Shown here: piece by piece, positions 7,706-16,406 of the stretch
How the letters are laid out: each line of letters begins with the position of its first letter
How positions within the stretch are numbered: the stretch's first letter is position 1
Assembly (NCBI GenBank): GCA_046330435.1
Contig: JAXLST010000018.1
Coordinates: 55,721 to 119,720, forward strand
From: Ga0077560 sp046330435
GTDB taxonomy: Bacteria; Actinomycetota; Thermoleophilia; Miltoncostaeales; Miltoncostaeaceae
Length of the DNA: 64,000 nt
Reading direction: 5' to 3'
Translations under genes and position numbers: made by a program
The notes under the pieces: model-generated
What the model was told of the DNA's origin: nothing
Seen by the model: only the letters and a program-made list of their open reading frames with translations
The model's database searches: none

Positions 7706-8962
7706 ATGGGGGCCGTGAGTTCGGTGAACCAATGGCTCAATCTGGCGCGGCGACTCGAGCGTCGCTCCCGCCAACCGCTCCTTCACACGTTCCCCGAACT
7801 CGCGCTGATGGCGGCCGTCACCCTTGCGATCGGGATATCGGTCCCGCACGCGACGTCATGGCACTACTTTCACGACGCCTCGGTGCTGCTGTTCTCACGG
7901 ACGTCAGGTGAGGGTGGCGGCCTCGACCTCTACGTCGCTCACCCGGAGTTCCAGTTCGGTCCGGTGGCCGTCCTCGCCGCGGCGCCGTTCGCACTCGTGC
8001 CATCCTGGATCGGCCATCACGCGGTGCTGGTCGCCGGCACAGTGCTGGGCATGGCGGCGCTCACGGCGATCCGGATGCTCGACCCGGTCCCACCGTCGGG
8101 CGCCGTGTCGGCACGTGCGCTGGGGGCCGTGACGCTGGCGGTGACCTGGAGCGACGTTGCGGTGCGCACCGCGCATCTCGACGACGCACTGGCCTTGAGT
8201 GCGACGGCGCTCGCATGCCTCGGAATCGCGCACGACCGGCCACGGCTGACCACCGTTTCGCTCGTGGTCGCGGTGGCGGCCAAACCGTGGGCCGTGGTCT
8301 TCGCGCCGCTGGCGTCGGTCCCGCCGGGCCCTCGCCGTCACCTCAGGCCGTTGCTGGTGGCGGCGGGAGCCGCCACGACGTGGGCGCCGTTCCTCGTCGA
8401 CGATCCCGCAACGCTTCGCGCCACGGGGGCGTTCAAGATCGCCAACGCGCCGGCGTCGGCGCTTCGCGCGCTTGGCGTGACGGATCCATGGACCCCGGGG
8501 TGGGTGAGGCCGGCTCAGTTCGCGATCGGCACCCTGCTGGTGGCGTCGCTCTGCGCTCGCGGCAGGTGGCGGGCGGCGGTCATGGCAGGATTGGCGGTGA
8601 GGCTGCTGCTGGATCCCGGTGCCCATCACTACTACACAGTTGGTGCGGTTGCGGGCGTATCGATCTGGGAGGGGTGGGCACGGCCCGGGCGAATGCCACT
8701 GTGGGGTGCAGCCACCGCCGTCGTGCTGGAGGTCACCCCGACGCTGCCACCCCCCGCGTTCGCCGGCACCGTGCGTCTCGGCCTGCTGGCGCTGCTGCTC
8801 CTGCTTGCCGTCATCCATTCCGGCGGACGGCGCTCTGGCGGTGGTGCGGAGCCGGACGGCGGAGAGGTGGCCGGACCTACTCCTCCTCCCAGCTTGATGC
8901 CCCGACCGCACGCCCCGGTCCGGCGGTCGACTCGGGGTGGGTCTCCGCGGCGGTCGCGGTGA
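7706..8962 (+). CDS. Polytopic membrane protein, glycosyltransferase-87-like
   Basis: 418 residues from ATG 7706. About nine hydrophobic helices separated by short loops, with an early extracytoplasmic loop (DASVLLFSRTSGEGGGLDLY) placed where GT-C/GT87 integral-membrane mannosyltransferases have their first loop. I see no certain catalytic motif, so the family assignment rests on topology only. The C-terminus is a low-complexity proline/arginine tail. Its stop TGA overlaps the GTG start of the PAP2 gene (GTGA), so the two are translationally coupled and probably act together in lipid-linked envelope chemistry. Confidence 0.6.
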   Translation: MGAVSSVNQWLNLARRLERRSRQPLLHTFPELALMAAVTLAIGISVPHATSWHYFHDASVLLFSRTSGEGGGLDLYVAHPEFQFGPVAVLAAAPFALVPSWIGHHAVLVAGTVLGMAALTAIRMLDPVPPSGAVSARALGAVTLAVTWSDVAVRTAHLDDALALSATALACLGIAHDRPRLTTVSLVVAVAAKPWAVVFAPLASVPPGPRRHLRPLLVAAGAATTWAPFLVDDPATLRATGAFKIANAPASALRALGVTDPWTPGWVRPAQFAIGTLLVASLCARGRWRAAVMAGLAVRLLLDPGAHHYYTVGAVAGVSIWEGWARPGRMPLWGAATAVVLEVTPTLPPPAFAGTVRLGLLALLLLLAVIHSGGRRSGGGAEPDGGEVAGPTPPPSLMPRPHAPVRRSTRGGSPRRSR

Positions 8963-9621
8963 CCGGGAAACCCGGTTCGCCTTTGGCCGCCTGCCTGGTC
9001 GCGGGCGTCGTGGTGCCTGGGCTTGTTTTCGCGGGGCTCGCCGAGGATGTCGTGGAAGCGCAGCCATTCGGGTGGGACGCCCCGACGATGCTCTGGCTGC
9101 ACGACCGAGGTGGAGTGCTCGCGGCGCTGGTGATGAATGCGCTGTCGGTGTTGGGCGGTGTGTTCGGAATCGGTGGGGTCCTCGCGGTGTCGGCGCTTGT
9201 CCTGGCCCGTCGCCGTCACATTGGCGACGCGATGTTCCTGATCGCCGCGGTCCTCGGCGCGGTGCTCGCGTCGGTGCTTGTGAAGGAGGCCGTGGGACGA
9301 CCACGGCCGGATCTCGGCGGGAACGGGTATCCGGTGGTCGGATCCTCCTTCCCAAGCGGTCACGCAGCGGGCTCCGCGGCGTTGGCTGTGGCGATCGTCG
9401 TCCTGACGTGGGGCGGTCGCAGCCGGTGGCTGGTGGTGCTTGCCACAACAGGAATCGCGATCGGCGTCGGCGCTTCGAGGGTGTGGCTGGGCGTCCACTA
9501 CCCGTCGGATGTCCTGGCCGGGTGGTGCATGGGCGTGGCGTGGGCCGTGGGAACACTCGCCGTGCGCGGTGCGGCGACGCGGCGGCCCAAGGCCCTGAAT
9601 GACGTGGGGCCTGGTAGCTGA
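8959..9621 (+). CDS. PAP2-family membrane phosphatase
   Basis: 220 residues from GTG 8959, which overlaps the preceding stop as GTGA. All three PAP2 phosphatase motifs are present: KEAVGRPRP, PSGHAAGS and SRVWLGVHYPSD, between five or six TM helices. The family removes phosphate from lipid phosphates such as undecaprenyl pyrophosphate or phosphatidic/phosphatidylglycerol phosphate at the outer membrane face. The specific substrate is unknown. Coupling to the membrane glycosyltransferase-like gene suggests recycling of a polyprenyl carrier, which is an inference. Confidence 0.88.
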   Translation: MTGKPGSPLAACLVAGVVVPGLVFAGLAEDVVEAQPFGWDAPTMLWLHDRGGVLAALVMNALSVLGGVFGIGGVLAVSALVLARRRHIGDAMFLIAAVLGAVLASVLVKEAVGRPRPDLGGNGYPVVGSSFPSGHAAGSAALAVAIVVLTWGGRSRWLVVLATTGIAIGVGASRVWLGVHYPSDVLAGWCMGVAWAVGTLAVRGAATRRPKALNDVGPGS

Positions 9622-10035
9622 CGAGGGGCGCCGCCGTGCAGGCGGGTAGCCCACCACTGTTCCGGTCGCCGTGGGGCGTGGCGGCCACTGGCCCCAATCC
9701 CGCGGCGTTTCGGGGCGGGTGCACGATCCGTATGAGGTCAGGGTCCTCGCATGGGACGGTCGAGGGGCAGGGGCTGTGCCGGGCCCGCGGACGCGAGGCG
9801 GCGTTGCACCGTCTCCGCGTGGTTCGTCGGCGGTGAGGCCCGGTCCGGGCCGTCCGTCGAGTTGTTGGCGCGTCTCGCTGTGGTCGCGAGCCGTCAGGTC
9901 CTGCGAGGGGCACGATTGCCGCAGCGCCCCGGCGGCTGCAGCTGGCGCATCGCAGGCCGGACGCCCCGAGCCCCGGACGGGGGAGGACCGGGCGTGGGCG
10001 GGCGGCCCCGCCCCGCGCGCCCACGCCGCGAGGCG
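9622..10035. other. 414-bp intergenic region, no gene seen
   Basis: Lies between the convergent PAP2 gene and lipoprotein gene. No frame has coding-like composition with a start signal. The only structure is an imperfect GC-rich hairpin near 9993-10028 (GCGTGGGC pairing with GCCCACGC) that could end transcription from both sides, although it has no T-run. Confidence 0.5.
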
Positions 10036-10617
10036 CTACTCAACCCCGGCTTCGGCGCCTCCGGCGTCCTTTCGGACCGTGAACGTGGCCGGCTTCACCC
10101 CGTTCGCGCCGGCAGTGACGTCGATGACCAGCGCGTTCTTGTCGTTGTAGTACAGGCTGTACCTGTTGACCGGGTAGTGATCGGTGGCGCCGGTGTTGTC
10201 GAAGTGGATGACGCGCGTGGCCCCGGGATCCAGCGAGGCGCCGGTCAGCTTGGTGTAGTACCCCTCGGACCGCTTGAGCGCCGGGTCGGTGATCCGGTAG
10301 TAGAGCTCGAGACCCGTCAGGGGGGCAGCCCCGGTGTTTCGCAGCGTCACCTCCAGGTGGTCGCTGACCGCCTTGCCCGTGTCCGGAGACACGTTGTTCT
10401 CCACCAGAACCTTGCTGATCTCGAGGCCGGGCTTCGTCGATGTGGAGGTGATGGGATTCTTGGGCACGGGGAGAACCGCCGAACCCTGGGCAGCTCCCGT
10501 CGCCGTCGTGTTCGCGTTGGATGCGCTGCTGCCGCCGCAGCCGGTGAGGGCTGCGGCGCCCAGGCCCACGGTGAGGAGGGAGATCGCGGTGATACCGCGC
10601 ACGCTGCGGGTCTTCAT
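10036..10617 (-). CDS. Secreted lipoprotein with Ig-like/DUF4352-type domain
   Basis: 193 residues from ATG 10617. The N-terminus is a lipoprotein signal (basic residues, ISLLTVGLGAAALTGCGGSS, lipobox LTGC), then a Ser/Thr/Ala linker and a beta-rich domain with EVTLRNTGAAPLTGLELYYRI and late YSLYYNDKNALVIDV. This looks like an all-beta immunoglobulin-like accessory domain. The start overlaps the stop of the upstream permease (TGATG), making it the last gene of a four-gene ABC operon. It is likely an outer-face partner of that transporter; the function is inferred from context. Confidence 0.78.
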   Translation of the reverse strand: MKTRSVRGITAISLLTVGLGAAALTGCGGSSASNANTTATGAAQGSAVLPVPKNPITSTSTKPGLEISKVLVENNVSPDTGKAVSDHLEVTLRNTGAAPLTGLELYYRITDPALKRSEGYYTKLTGASLDPGATRVIHFDNTGATDHYPVNRYSLYYNDKNALVIDVTAGANGVKPATFTVRKDAGGAEAGVE

Positions 10618-11600
10618 CAGTTGTCCTTTCCGGTGACGCCTTCGCGTCGGATGCCCGACCACATGAGTGCGGCCAGCAGTGCTGAGTAGGCGCCGAGCCA
10701 TGCGATGTCCCCGCGCTTGTCGGCGGCGATCGTGGTGAGCGACACGCCGTTGTACTTGTCCTTGATGCCGGTCACCGCGAACGTGAACCGTTCGAAGTGC
10801 TTGGTGAGCGACGTCTCCTCCAGGTCGTTGCGAAGGCGTTCGTACGTTGAGAAGTGGGCGAGGACCTTCTTCTCGTCGGCCTTCTGCACTTGGAGTGCGG
10901 CGAACAGCCCTCCGGGAACCTGGTTGTCGGGGTCCATGGTGTCGCCGATCTGGGGGATGATCAGGACGACCATCAACCACGTCACGAGGGCGACGACGAG
11001 GCCGTTCACCAGCGCCCGGCTTCGCGCCGACAGCCACACCCCGAGGGCGTAGAAGATCAGCATGTACAGCGAACCGGTCACGAAGGTGATGGCGAGTCGA
11101 ATGAGCTCGCCGCCTCCGAGCCAGGTTCCTCCGAGCACGCCGATCAGGAGCACGCTGATGATGGCCGTCGCCCCGAGGATCGTTGCGATCAGGGCTCCGG
11201 CACCCAGGAGCCGGCCGAGCATGATGTCGGTGCTCCGGACCGGGCGGGTGAGCAGCAGCGCGAGGGTGTTGCCCGTCCGCTCCCGCGCGACGGTCAGATA
11301 TCCGAGTCCGATCGCGAGGACCGCGCCGATGATCTGCACGTACTCGATGACCGGCCTCAGGAGCTGGAGCGGGAACAGCTGGGGTGCTGCGGTCACGGTG
11401 ACGCCGGCCGCTCGGGCTTGGGCAACGTAGGAGTTGTAGTCCGCGAGCTGGGCCTTGAAGTCGTAGGACGCGATCGTGATCGACGCCCCCGCGACAATCA
11501 CCATGCCCAGCACCAGGACCAGGAGAACCCGGCTGCGTGTCGCCGATCGGTACTCATGTCCGGCGATGGCGAGTACCGGGTGCGGACGTGCACTAGTCAA
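10617..11600 (-). CDS. ABC-2 type transporter permease
   Basis: 327 residues if started at TTG 11600, which overlaps the upstream permease stop by 8 nt; a start further upstream (frame open to 11666) is less likely. The first conserved block is AIAGHEYRSATRSRVLLVLV, then TM1, a large outer loop of ~90 residues and five more TM helices; YLTVARERTGNTLALLLTRPV is the typical ABC-2/NosY coupling segment. It pairs with the permease at 11593-12519 and the ATPase at 12516-13295. NosY-like permeases serve copper-enzyme maturation or general export, but the substrate here is not known. Confidence 0.85.
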   Translation of the reverse strand: MTSARPHPVLAIAGHEYRSATRSRVLLVLVLGMVIVAGASITIASYDFKAQLADYNSYVAQARAAGVTVTAAPQLFPLQLLRPVIEYVQIIGAVLAIGLGYLTVARERTGNTLALLLTRPVRSTDIMLGRLLGAGALIATILGATAIISVLLIGVLGGTWLGGGELIRLAITFVTGSLYMLIFYALGVWLSARSRALVNGLVVALVTWLMVVLIIPQIGDTMDPDNQVPGGLFAALQVQKADEKKVLAHFSTYERLRNDLEETSLTKHFERFTFAVTGIKDKYNGVSLTTIAADKRGDIAWLGAYSALLAALMWSGIRREGVTGKDN

Positions 11601-12519
11601 CGACGGCCTCCTCCGAGAAGTCGTACCGACGCACAAGGCGCAGAGACCACGCCATGAGCAGTGCACCGAAGGCGAGGATCGGGGCGATATGACCGAGCGT
11701 CGCGCCGAAGGTGAACCGGTGGCCCTCGGTGAGGATCTGGGTGCTGAGCGTCTTGTACTGCTCGCTCACCGACACCGGCTTGGCCTTCGAGGTCGCGCGG
11801 AAGAACGGTGATGCGCTGACCGCGACGGGATCATTCACCGGGTTCAGCGAGGCGACCGGTCGCAATCCGGAGGTGAACTGCGGGGTTGCGAAGGTGACCA
11901 GTACCCATACGGCCACCGCGGCGAGGAGCGCGGTGGACTGGCTCCGCAGCAGCAGAGCGGCGGCCATCCCCACCAGCATGAACACCAGGAGGTACATCCA
12001 GGCAAGGCCATAGAATGCGCCCAGCCGCAGCAGTTCTGCGGCGGTCGGCGGACCGCCGTTGATGAGCGAGACCGCGATGACGCTCAGCAACAGGCAGGCG
12101 GTCACGATCGCCAAGAGGGCAAGAGCGCCCCCTGCGAGCTTGCCCCAGTAGTAGGTGGCCCGGGGGACGGGCCGGGAGAACACGATCCGGTTGACCCCGG
12201 CGATCCGGTCATCGGTGACGCCGAGGTGACCGATGACGATCGCCAGCAGGGCGCCGATGAGCGGCACGTAGATGATCATGTTGTTGAGCAGGGCGAGCCG
12301 TGGCTTGCCCGCGAAGGGGTCCGGCGGGGCGGGCTTGCCCGCGGCCGTGAGGGTTCGCACCGTCTCGTCGTAGACGCTGATGATCGTCGAGTGGCTCGAC
12401 CAGCCGATGAACCCGGACGCGGCGGTCATCGACAGGAGCACCAACAGCATCACAACGAAGGTGCGTCGCCGCATGAGCGAGCGCAGTTGCCCGCCGGCGA
12501 TCGCGATGGCGGTCGTCAC
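11593..12519 (-). CDS. ABC-2 type transporter permease
   Basis: 308 residues. Same organisation as the neighbouring permease: short N-terminus (IAIAGGQLRSLMRRRTFVV), TM1, a long outer loop, then a core with DDRIAGVNRIVFSRPVPRAT followed by five TM helices. The start ATG overlaps the ATPase stop by 4 nt (ATGA). Two different permeases plus one ATPase suggest a heterodimeric exporter channel. Confidence 0.88.
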   Translation of the reverse strand: MTTAIAIAGGQLRSLMRRRTFVVMLLVLLSMTAASGFIGWSSHSTIISVYDETVRTLTAAGKPAPPDPFAGKPRLALLNNMIIYVPLIGALLAIVIGHLGVTDDRIAGVNRIVFSRPVPRATYYWGKLAGGALALLAIVTACLLLSVIAVSLINGGPPTAAELLRLGAFYGLAWMYLLVFMLVGMAAALLLRSQSTALLAAVAVWVLVTFATPQFTSGLRPVASLNPVNDPVAVSASPFFRATSKAKPVSVSEQYKTLSTQILTEGHRFTFGATLGHIAPILAFGALLMAWSLRLVRRYDFSEEAVVD

Positions 12520-13295
12520 CGGTCCTCGAGTCGGGCGTAGATGTCCTCCAGCGACGCCTCATCGGGGAAGCGCTCAAGCGTCCGCGCCAGTGTGTCCCGG
12601 TAGATGAGCTGGCCCTCGGCGAGCACCCCGATGGCGGTGCACACGCGCGACACCTCGCTGAGGAGGTGCGTGTTCATGAAGATGGTCATGCCGAGCTCGG
12701 CGTTGAGCCGTTGGATCGTGTCGCGGAGCTGACGTACACCCATCGGATCCAGGCCTGAGGTCGGCTCATCGAGGAAGAGGACCCGCGGGCGATGAAGGAT
12801 CGCCTGGGCGATTCCGATGCGCTGACGCATGCCTTTGGAGAAGGTCCCCACGCGGCGATCGGCGAGCTCCTGGCACTCGAGGAACCCGAGCGTGTCCCGG
12901 ATGGCTCCGGCGGTGTCCGCAACACCCGAGAGGCGTGCGAAATAGCGCAGGTTCTCCCGGGCCGTGAGGTGGTCGTACATCCGCACGTTCTCCGGCAGGT
13001 AGCCGATCGCCCGCTGGACATCGAGTCGCCGGCTCACGACGTCCTGTCCACACACCCGCGCCGATCCGGAGGTCGGGATGATCAGCGTGGTGAGGATGTG
13101 GATCGTGGTCGTCTTGCCGGCGCCGTTGTGGCCCAGGAAGCCGAAGATCTCGCCCTCCGAGACCTCGAGGTCGATCCCGCGGAGGGCATCGGACTGGCCG
13201 TACCGGTGCCCGACTCCGGCCATCTCGATGACCGTCTCCGTTCCGTTCGGAGCCGAGGTCGCTGCATTGGGCACGTTTGTGACCCGGTTTGGCAT
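12516..13295 (-). CDS. ABC transporter ATP-binding protein
   Basis: 259 residues, first gene of the operon 13295-10036. Walker A GHNGAGKTTT, Q-loop replaced by the LPENVRMYDHLTARENL type seen in ABC-2 exporters, ABC signature FSKGMRQRIG, Walker B VLFLDEPTSGLD, H-loop NTHLLSEV. The ~25-residue N-terminal extension before the first strand is not conserved in the family. It energises the two permeases encoded downstream. The upstream gene pair (13434 onward) is on the same strand with a ~140-nt gap, so a separate promoter is likely. Confidence 0.92.
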   Translation of the reverse strand: MPNRVTNVPNAATSAPNGTETVIEMAGVGHRYGQSDALRGIDLEVSEGEIFGFLGHNGAGKTTTIHILTTLIIPTSGSARVCGQDVVSRRLDVQRAIGYLPENVRMYDHLTARENLRYFARLSGVADTAGAIRDTLGFLECQELADRRVGTFSKGMRQRIGIAQAILHRPRVLFLDEPTSGLDPMGVRQLRDTIQRLNAELGMTIFMNTHLLSEVSRVCTAIGVLAEGQLIYRDTLARTLERFPDEASLEDIYARLEDR

Positions 13296-13433
13296 CGGTT
13301 CTCCTCGTTGGTGGCGCGTTCCTCGCGTCCAGCGATGCCACCGTAGGAGCCCGCCCTCATCGCCAGGCGATGGCCGGGTCAGCGCCAGGTCAACGTTGCG
13401 ACGCCAGTTGCGCGTTCGGGTCCGAGCGGGGGT

Positions 13434-14621
13434 TCAGACCCGCGCCAGATCGGGCCAGGCGGCCGGGGCGTCCGAGCGCAGGTCGGCGTAGAGGGCCTCG
13501 AGCCGGTCGGCGACCACCGGCCAGCCGAAGACCTGCATGGCGCGCGCGCGTCCGGCGGAACCCATCCTGGCGGCGAGGGCCGGGTCGTCGAGAACCCGGG
13601 CGAGGGCATCGGCGAACCCCCGCTCGTCATCGGGGCGGTCGACCATCAGCCCGTCGATGCCGTCTCGCATCACCAGCTTGAATCCGGAGATCCGGCTGGC
13701 GACGACCGGCAGTCCGGCGCTCATGCCCTCGAGAAGGACCATCCCGAACGAGGCGAGACTGCACGGGGTGCACAGCACGGTCGCGCTCGCCAGGTACCGG
13801 GGGCGCAGCTGGTTCACACGTCCTGCGAACAGCACGTGCTCCCGCAGGCCGGTCGGAACCAGCCGCTCCACCATGGGCCGCAAGGGGCCGTCGCCGACGA
13901 TCACCAGGCGCACATCCGGGTGGGTGGCGTGCAGCAGCGTGAACGCCCTGATCATGGTCCGCACGCCGTTGCGGGGATCGAACCGCCCGACGAAGACGAT
14001 GTTCGGGCGGTCGGTCAGCTCCGGAAGCGGAGCCGCGTCCGGCGTGAAGAACCCGGTATCGATGCCATTGGGGATCGTGCGAAGGCCAAGGCCGGGGAAG
14101 CGAGGTCCGATCGAGTCGATGACCGCCTCGGACACCGCCACACGCGCATCGAGGCGCCCCAGGATGCGGTGCAGTGGGCGGCGGGCCCACCGCAACAGCC
14201 GGTAGTCGTCCGGAACGACACTGTGCAGGGTCCCGACGGTCGGGGTGTCGCGGGCGGCGGTCACGGCGAGCATCGGCAGGGCGACCCCGAAGGGATTGTG
14301 GATGTGCACGAGATCGAACCGGCCGGGCGCGAGGAGCCGCCGCAGGCGTAGCGGGATCCTCGGGTCCAGCGACAGGAGGGTCTCCGCCCCGTTCCCGTAG
14401 GCCGGCCACGCGGTGCCCACTCGGACCACCTCGAAGTCGCGGGCCGGGAGGTTCGACCCGTCCACGGTGCGGGGCGTGACGGCGATCCGTGGGGTGATGA
14501 CCGTGACCTGGTGACCACGACGGGTCAGCTCGGTGGCCTGTCCGTGAACCTGCTCGGTGATGCCGCCCAGCTGCGGGTAGTAGTAGTCGCTGACGATCGC
14601 GATCCTCACCGGGACACGCAT
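13434..14621 (-). CDS. GT4-family glycosyltransferase (PimA-like)
   Basis: 395 residues from ATG 14621. N-terminal Rossmann domain with IAIVSDYYYPQLGGITEQV (the acceptor-side glycine loop of GT-B enzymes) and VHIHNPFG. The C-terminal domain has the nucleotide-sugar site: VFVGRFDPRNGV, VGDGPLRPMVERL and the EX7E-type segment FGMVLLEGMSAGLPVVAS. GT4 enzymes of this kind add mannose or a related sugar to a lipid acceptor on the inner membrane face. The gene overlaps the upstream YbhN-like flippase by 16 nt, suggesting coupled synthesis and handling of a glycolipid. Sugar and acceptor are not known. Confidence 0.9.
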   Translation of the reverse strand: MRVPVRIAIVSDYYYPQLGGITEQVHGQATELTRRGHQVTVITPRIAVTPRTVDGSNLPARDFEVVRVGTAWPAYGNGAETLLSLDPRIPLRLRRLLAPGRFDLVHIHNPFGVALPMLAVTAARDTPTVGTLHSVVPDDYRLLRWARRPLHRILGRLDARVAVSEAVIDSIGPRFPGLGLRTIPNGIDTGFFTPDAAPLPELTDRPNIVFVGRFDPRNGVRTMIRAFTLLHATHPDVRLVIVGDGPLRPMVERLVPTGLREHVLFAGRVNQLRPRYLASATVLCTPCSLASFGMVLLEGMSAGLPVVASRISGFKLVMRDGIDGLMVDRPDDERGFADALARVLDDPALAARMGSAGRARAMQVFGWPVVADRLEALYADLRSDAPAAWPDLARV

Positions 14622-15580
14622 TCCACCGAGGGCGTCTCTGCGAGCCGCGCCTGGCGAGGCGGCTCGAGGCCCGCGCGAAGCGCGCGGAGGCGCGAGCGGA
14701 GCGACCCCGTGCCGGCGGCCACCAGAGGAAGCGCGGCCGCGCCGATCACCAGGTCCGCGACGACGGTGGCGGCCTGCATGCCGACCCCGAACGCAACCCC
14801 CGCGCTCGCGGCCGCCACCCCGGCCAGGGCGACGCCGATCGCGGCCTGTTGGGTCCCCGCGTTGCCCGGCATCAGGGGAATGAGGCCCGCCACCGACTGC
14901 GCGGCGATCACCGCGGCCACCGTTCCCGGGCCGGCGGGAAGGCCGAACGCGGCCAGGAACGCGGCGACGCTGCCGAACCGCAGCGCCCACGCGATCAGTT
15001 TCCAGGCGACGACCCCCCGGGCGAAGACCAGGGGGTGCCGCAAGACCCCGAACCCCGAGGCGAACCGGCGTGCCGTCGCGGCGATCCTGCGCCGCACCAG
15101 GATCCCGGCGAGGACGGCCACGAGGGCCGCGACCCCCGCGAGGCCCAGCACCGCCGGCGACCCGTGGACCGGAAGGTGGGCGCCCGTGGCGGTGCCTCGC
15201 GCTCCGGCCGCGACCCACCAGCCGACGATCGCGATCCCGAACAGGGCCTCCAGGACCGCCTCCAGCACGATGGTCCCGGAGACCGCTGCGATGCCCGGCG
15301 CGGCGGGATGCCGCCGCAACAACCCCACGCGCACGACGTCGGCGAGCTTGGCGGGGAGCACCGCGCCGGCCCCGATCGATGCGACGAACGCACCGAGCAC
15401 CGGCCGGAACGGGATGCGCCTCGGCCGCGCGCCGGCGTGCGAGAGAACCCCGTGCCAGCTCCGGGCCTCGGCCCCCACCTTCACCACGTGGAGCACCACG
15501 CCCACCGCCAGCGGCACCAGCGCCACCGCGGTCAGCGAACGCCACACGTCGCCCGCAAAGCCAACCGGACTGCCGATCAC
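14606..15580 (-). CDS. YbhN/UPF0104 (LPG synthase TM-like) flippase-family protein
   Basis: 324 residues, about eight TM helices, no cytosolic catalytic domain. The signature segments of the family are visible: ASIGAGAVLPAKLADVVRVG near residue 75 and GLIPLMPGNAGTQQAAIGVAL near residue 230. This is the membrane half of MprF-type proteins found as a stand-alone protein; such proteins are thought to translocate lipids. It shares a 16-nt overlap with the GT4 gene, so a glycolipid product is the likely cargo (inference). Confidence 0.82.
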   Translation of the reverse strand: MIGSPVGFAGDVWRSLTAVALVPLAVGVVLHVVKVGAEARSWHGVLSHAGARPRRIPFRPVLGAFVASIGAGAVLPAKLADVVRVGLLRRHPAAPGIAAVSGTIVLEAVLEALFGIAIVGWWVAAGARGTATGAHLPVHGSPAVLGLAGVAALVAVLAGILVRRRIAATARRFASGFGVLRHPLVFARGVVAWKLIAWALRFGSVAAFLAAFGLPAGPGTVAAVIAAQSVAGLIPLMPGNAGTQQAAIGVALAGVAAASAGVAFGVGMQAATVVADLVIGAAALPLVAAGTGSLRSRLRALRAGLEPPRQARLAETPSVECVSR

Positions 15581-15766
15581 CCCAATGCCTCCTCAGGGAC
15601 CCGGGACACCACGCCCCGGTGAGGGGATCACACGCTCCGAAGATGAGTGGCCGATGAGCCCGCCGACCGGATCCGGCGACTCATCGTCCTCCCATGCGGA
15701 CCCGCTTTCCTGATGTCGGGCCGGCGATTCCACCGACCCGACATCAACCCCTCATGGAGGACCGAG

Positions 15767-16357
15767 ATGATGCTTTCCACCACGGCGAAACGTTGGCTGG
15801 CCGCGGGTGCGGCGGTGATGGCGGTCGGAGGCGGCGGCACCCTGGCGATGGCCCAGTCCGTCGGCAACAGCTCAACCGCCCCGACCGTCCAGTCCGCCCA
15901 GCGTCCCGACACCCCCGAGCCGGGCGACCGCCCCGACAGTCGGAACAGCGGCGTGTCACAGGACCGGCCGGAGGCCGGCGACACCGCGGACGCCAACCGG
16001 GTCTCCGGCGGATCGCAGGACCGGCCGGAGGCCGGGGACACCGCCGACGCCAACTCGGGGAACGTCGCCGAGCGGGCCGACAACCAGGAGTCGACGGCGT
16101 CCGAGCGCGGCGACGGCGCCGGTGAGGCCACGGAGGCCGCGAGCCTGTCGAAGGTCGCGACCGTCAGCCGCGCCCAGGCCGAGCAGGCGGCCCTCGGCAA
16201 GACCCCCGGCACCGTGACCGAGGCGTCCCTGGGCGACGAGAACGGAACCGTGATCTGGGAGGTCAACGTCAAGGCGAGCTCCGGCGGCGACCACGAGGTC
16301 AAGGTCGACGCGAAGACCGGGGCCGTCCTGCAGGTCCAGTCCGACACGCAGGACTGA
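15767..16357 (+). CDS. Secreted PepSY-domain protein with internal repeat
   Basis: 196 residues from ATG 15767, set by GGAGG 6 nt upstream. A signal peptide (KRWLAAGAAVMAVGGGGTLAMA) is followed by a disordered acidic linker with two copies of SQDRPEAGDTADAN spaced exactly 20 residues (60 bp) apart. The C-terminal PepSY domain has VSRAQAEQAALGKTPGTV and ends VKVDAKTGAVLQV. PepSY domains sit outside the cell and are often near two-component systems; the regulator/kinase pair at 17725/18393 lies downstream. It faces uppP across the perfect hairpin at 16372-16398. Confidence 0.85.
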   Translation: MMLSTTAKRWLAAGAAVMAVGGGGTLAMAQSVGNSSTAPTVQSAQRPDTPEPGDRPDSRNSGVSQDRPEAGDTADANRVSGGSQDRPEAGDTADANSGNVAERADNQESTASERGDGAGEATEAASLSKVATVSRAQAEQAALGKTPGTVTEASLGDENGTVIWEVNVKASSGGDHEVKVDAKTGAVLQVQSDTQD

Positions 16358-16371
16358 TCAAACCAGCCTCT

Positions 16372-16398
16372 GGGAGGGCGGCGTGCTGCCGCCCTCCC
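16372..16398. terminator. Bidirectional hairpin between PepSY and uppP genes
   Basis: A perfect 11-bp inverted repeat (GGGAGGGCGGC and GCCGCCCTCCC) with a 5-nt loop lies between the two convergent stops. There is no T-run on either side, so it may be a Rho-assisted or intrinsic GC-type terminator. Confidence 0.65.
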
Positions 16399-16406
16399 GG
16401 GCCTGT

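Noticed and set aside
7904..10024. 706-codon minus-strand frame
   Set aside because: Shadow of the membrane and PAP2 genes; Pro/Arg-rich with no motif.
9751..10689. Plus-strand frame across the 9.6-10.0 kb gap
   Set aside because: Mostly antisense to the lipoprotein gene; the gap part has no start signal or family match.
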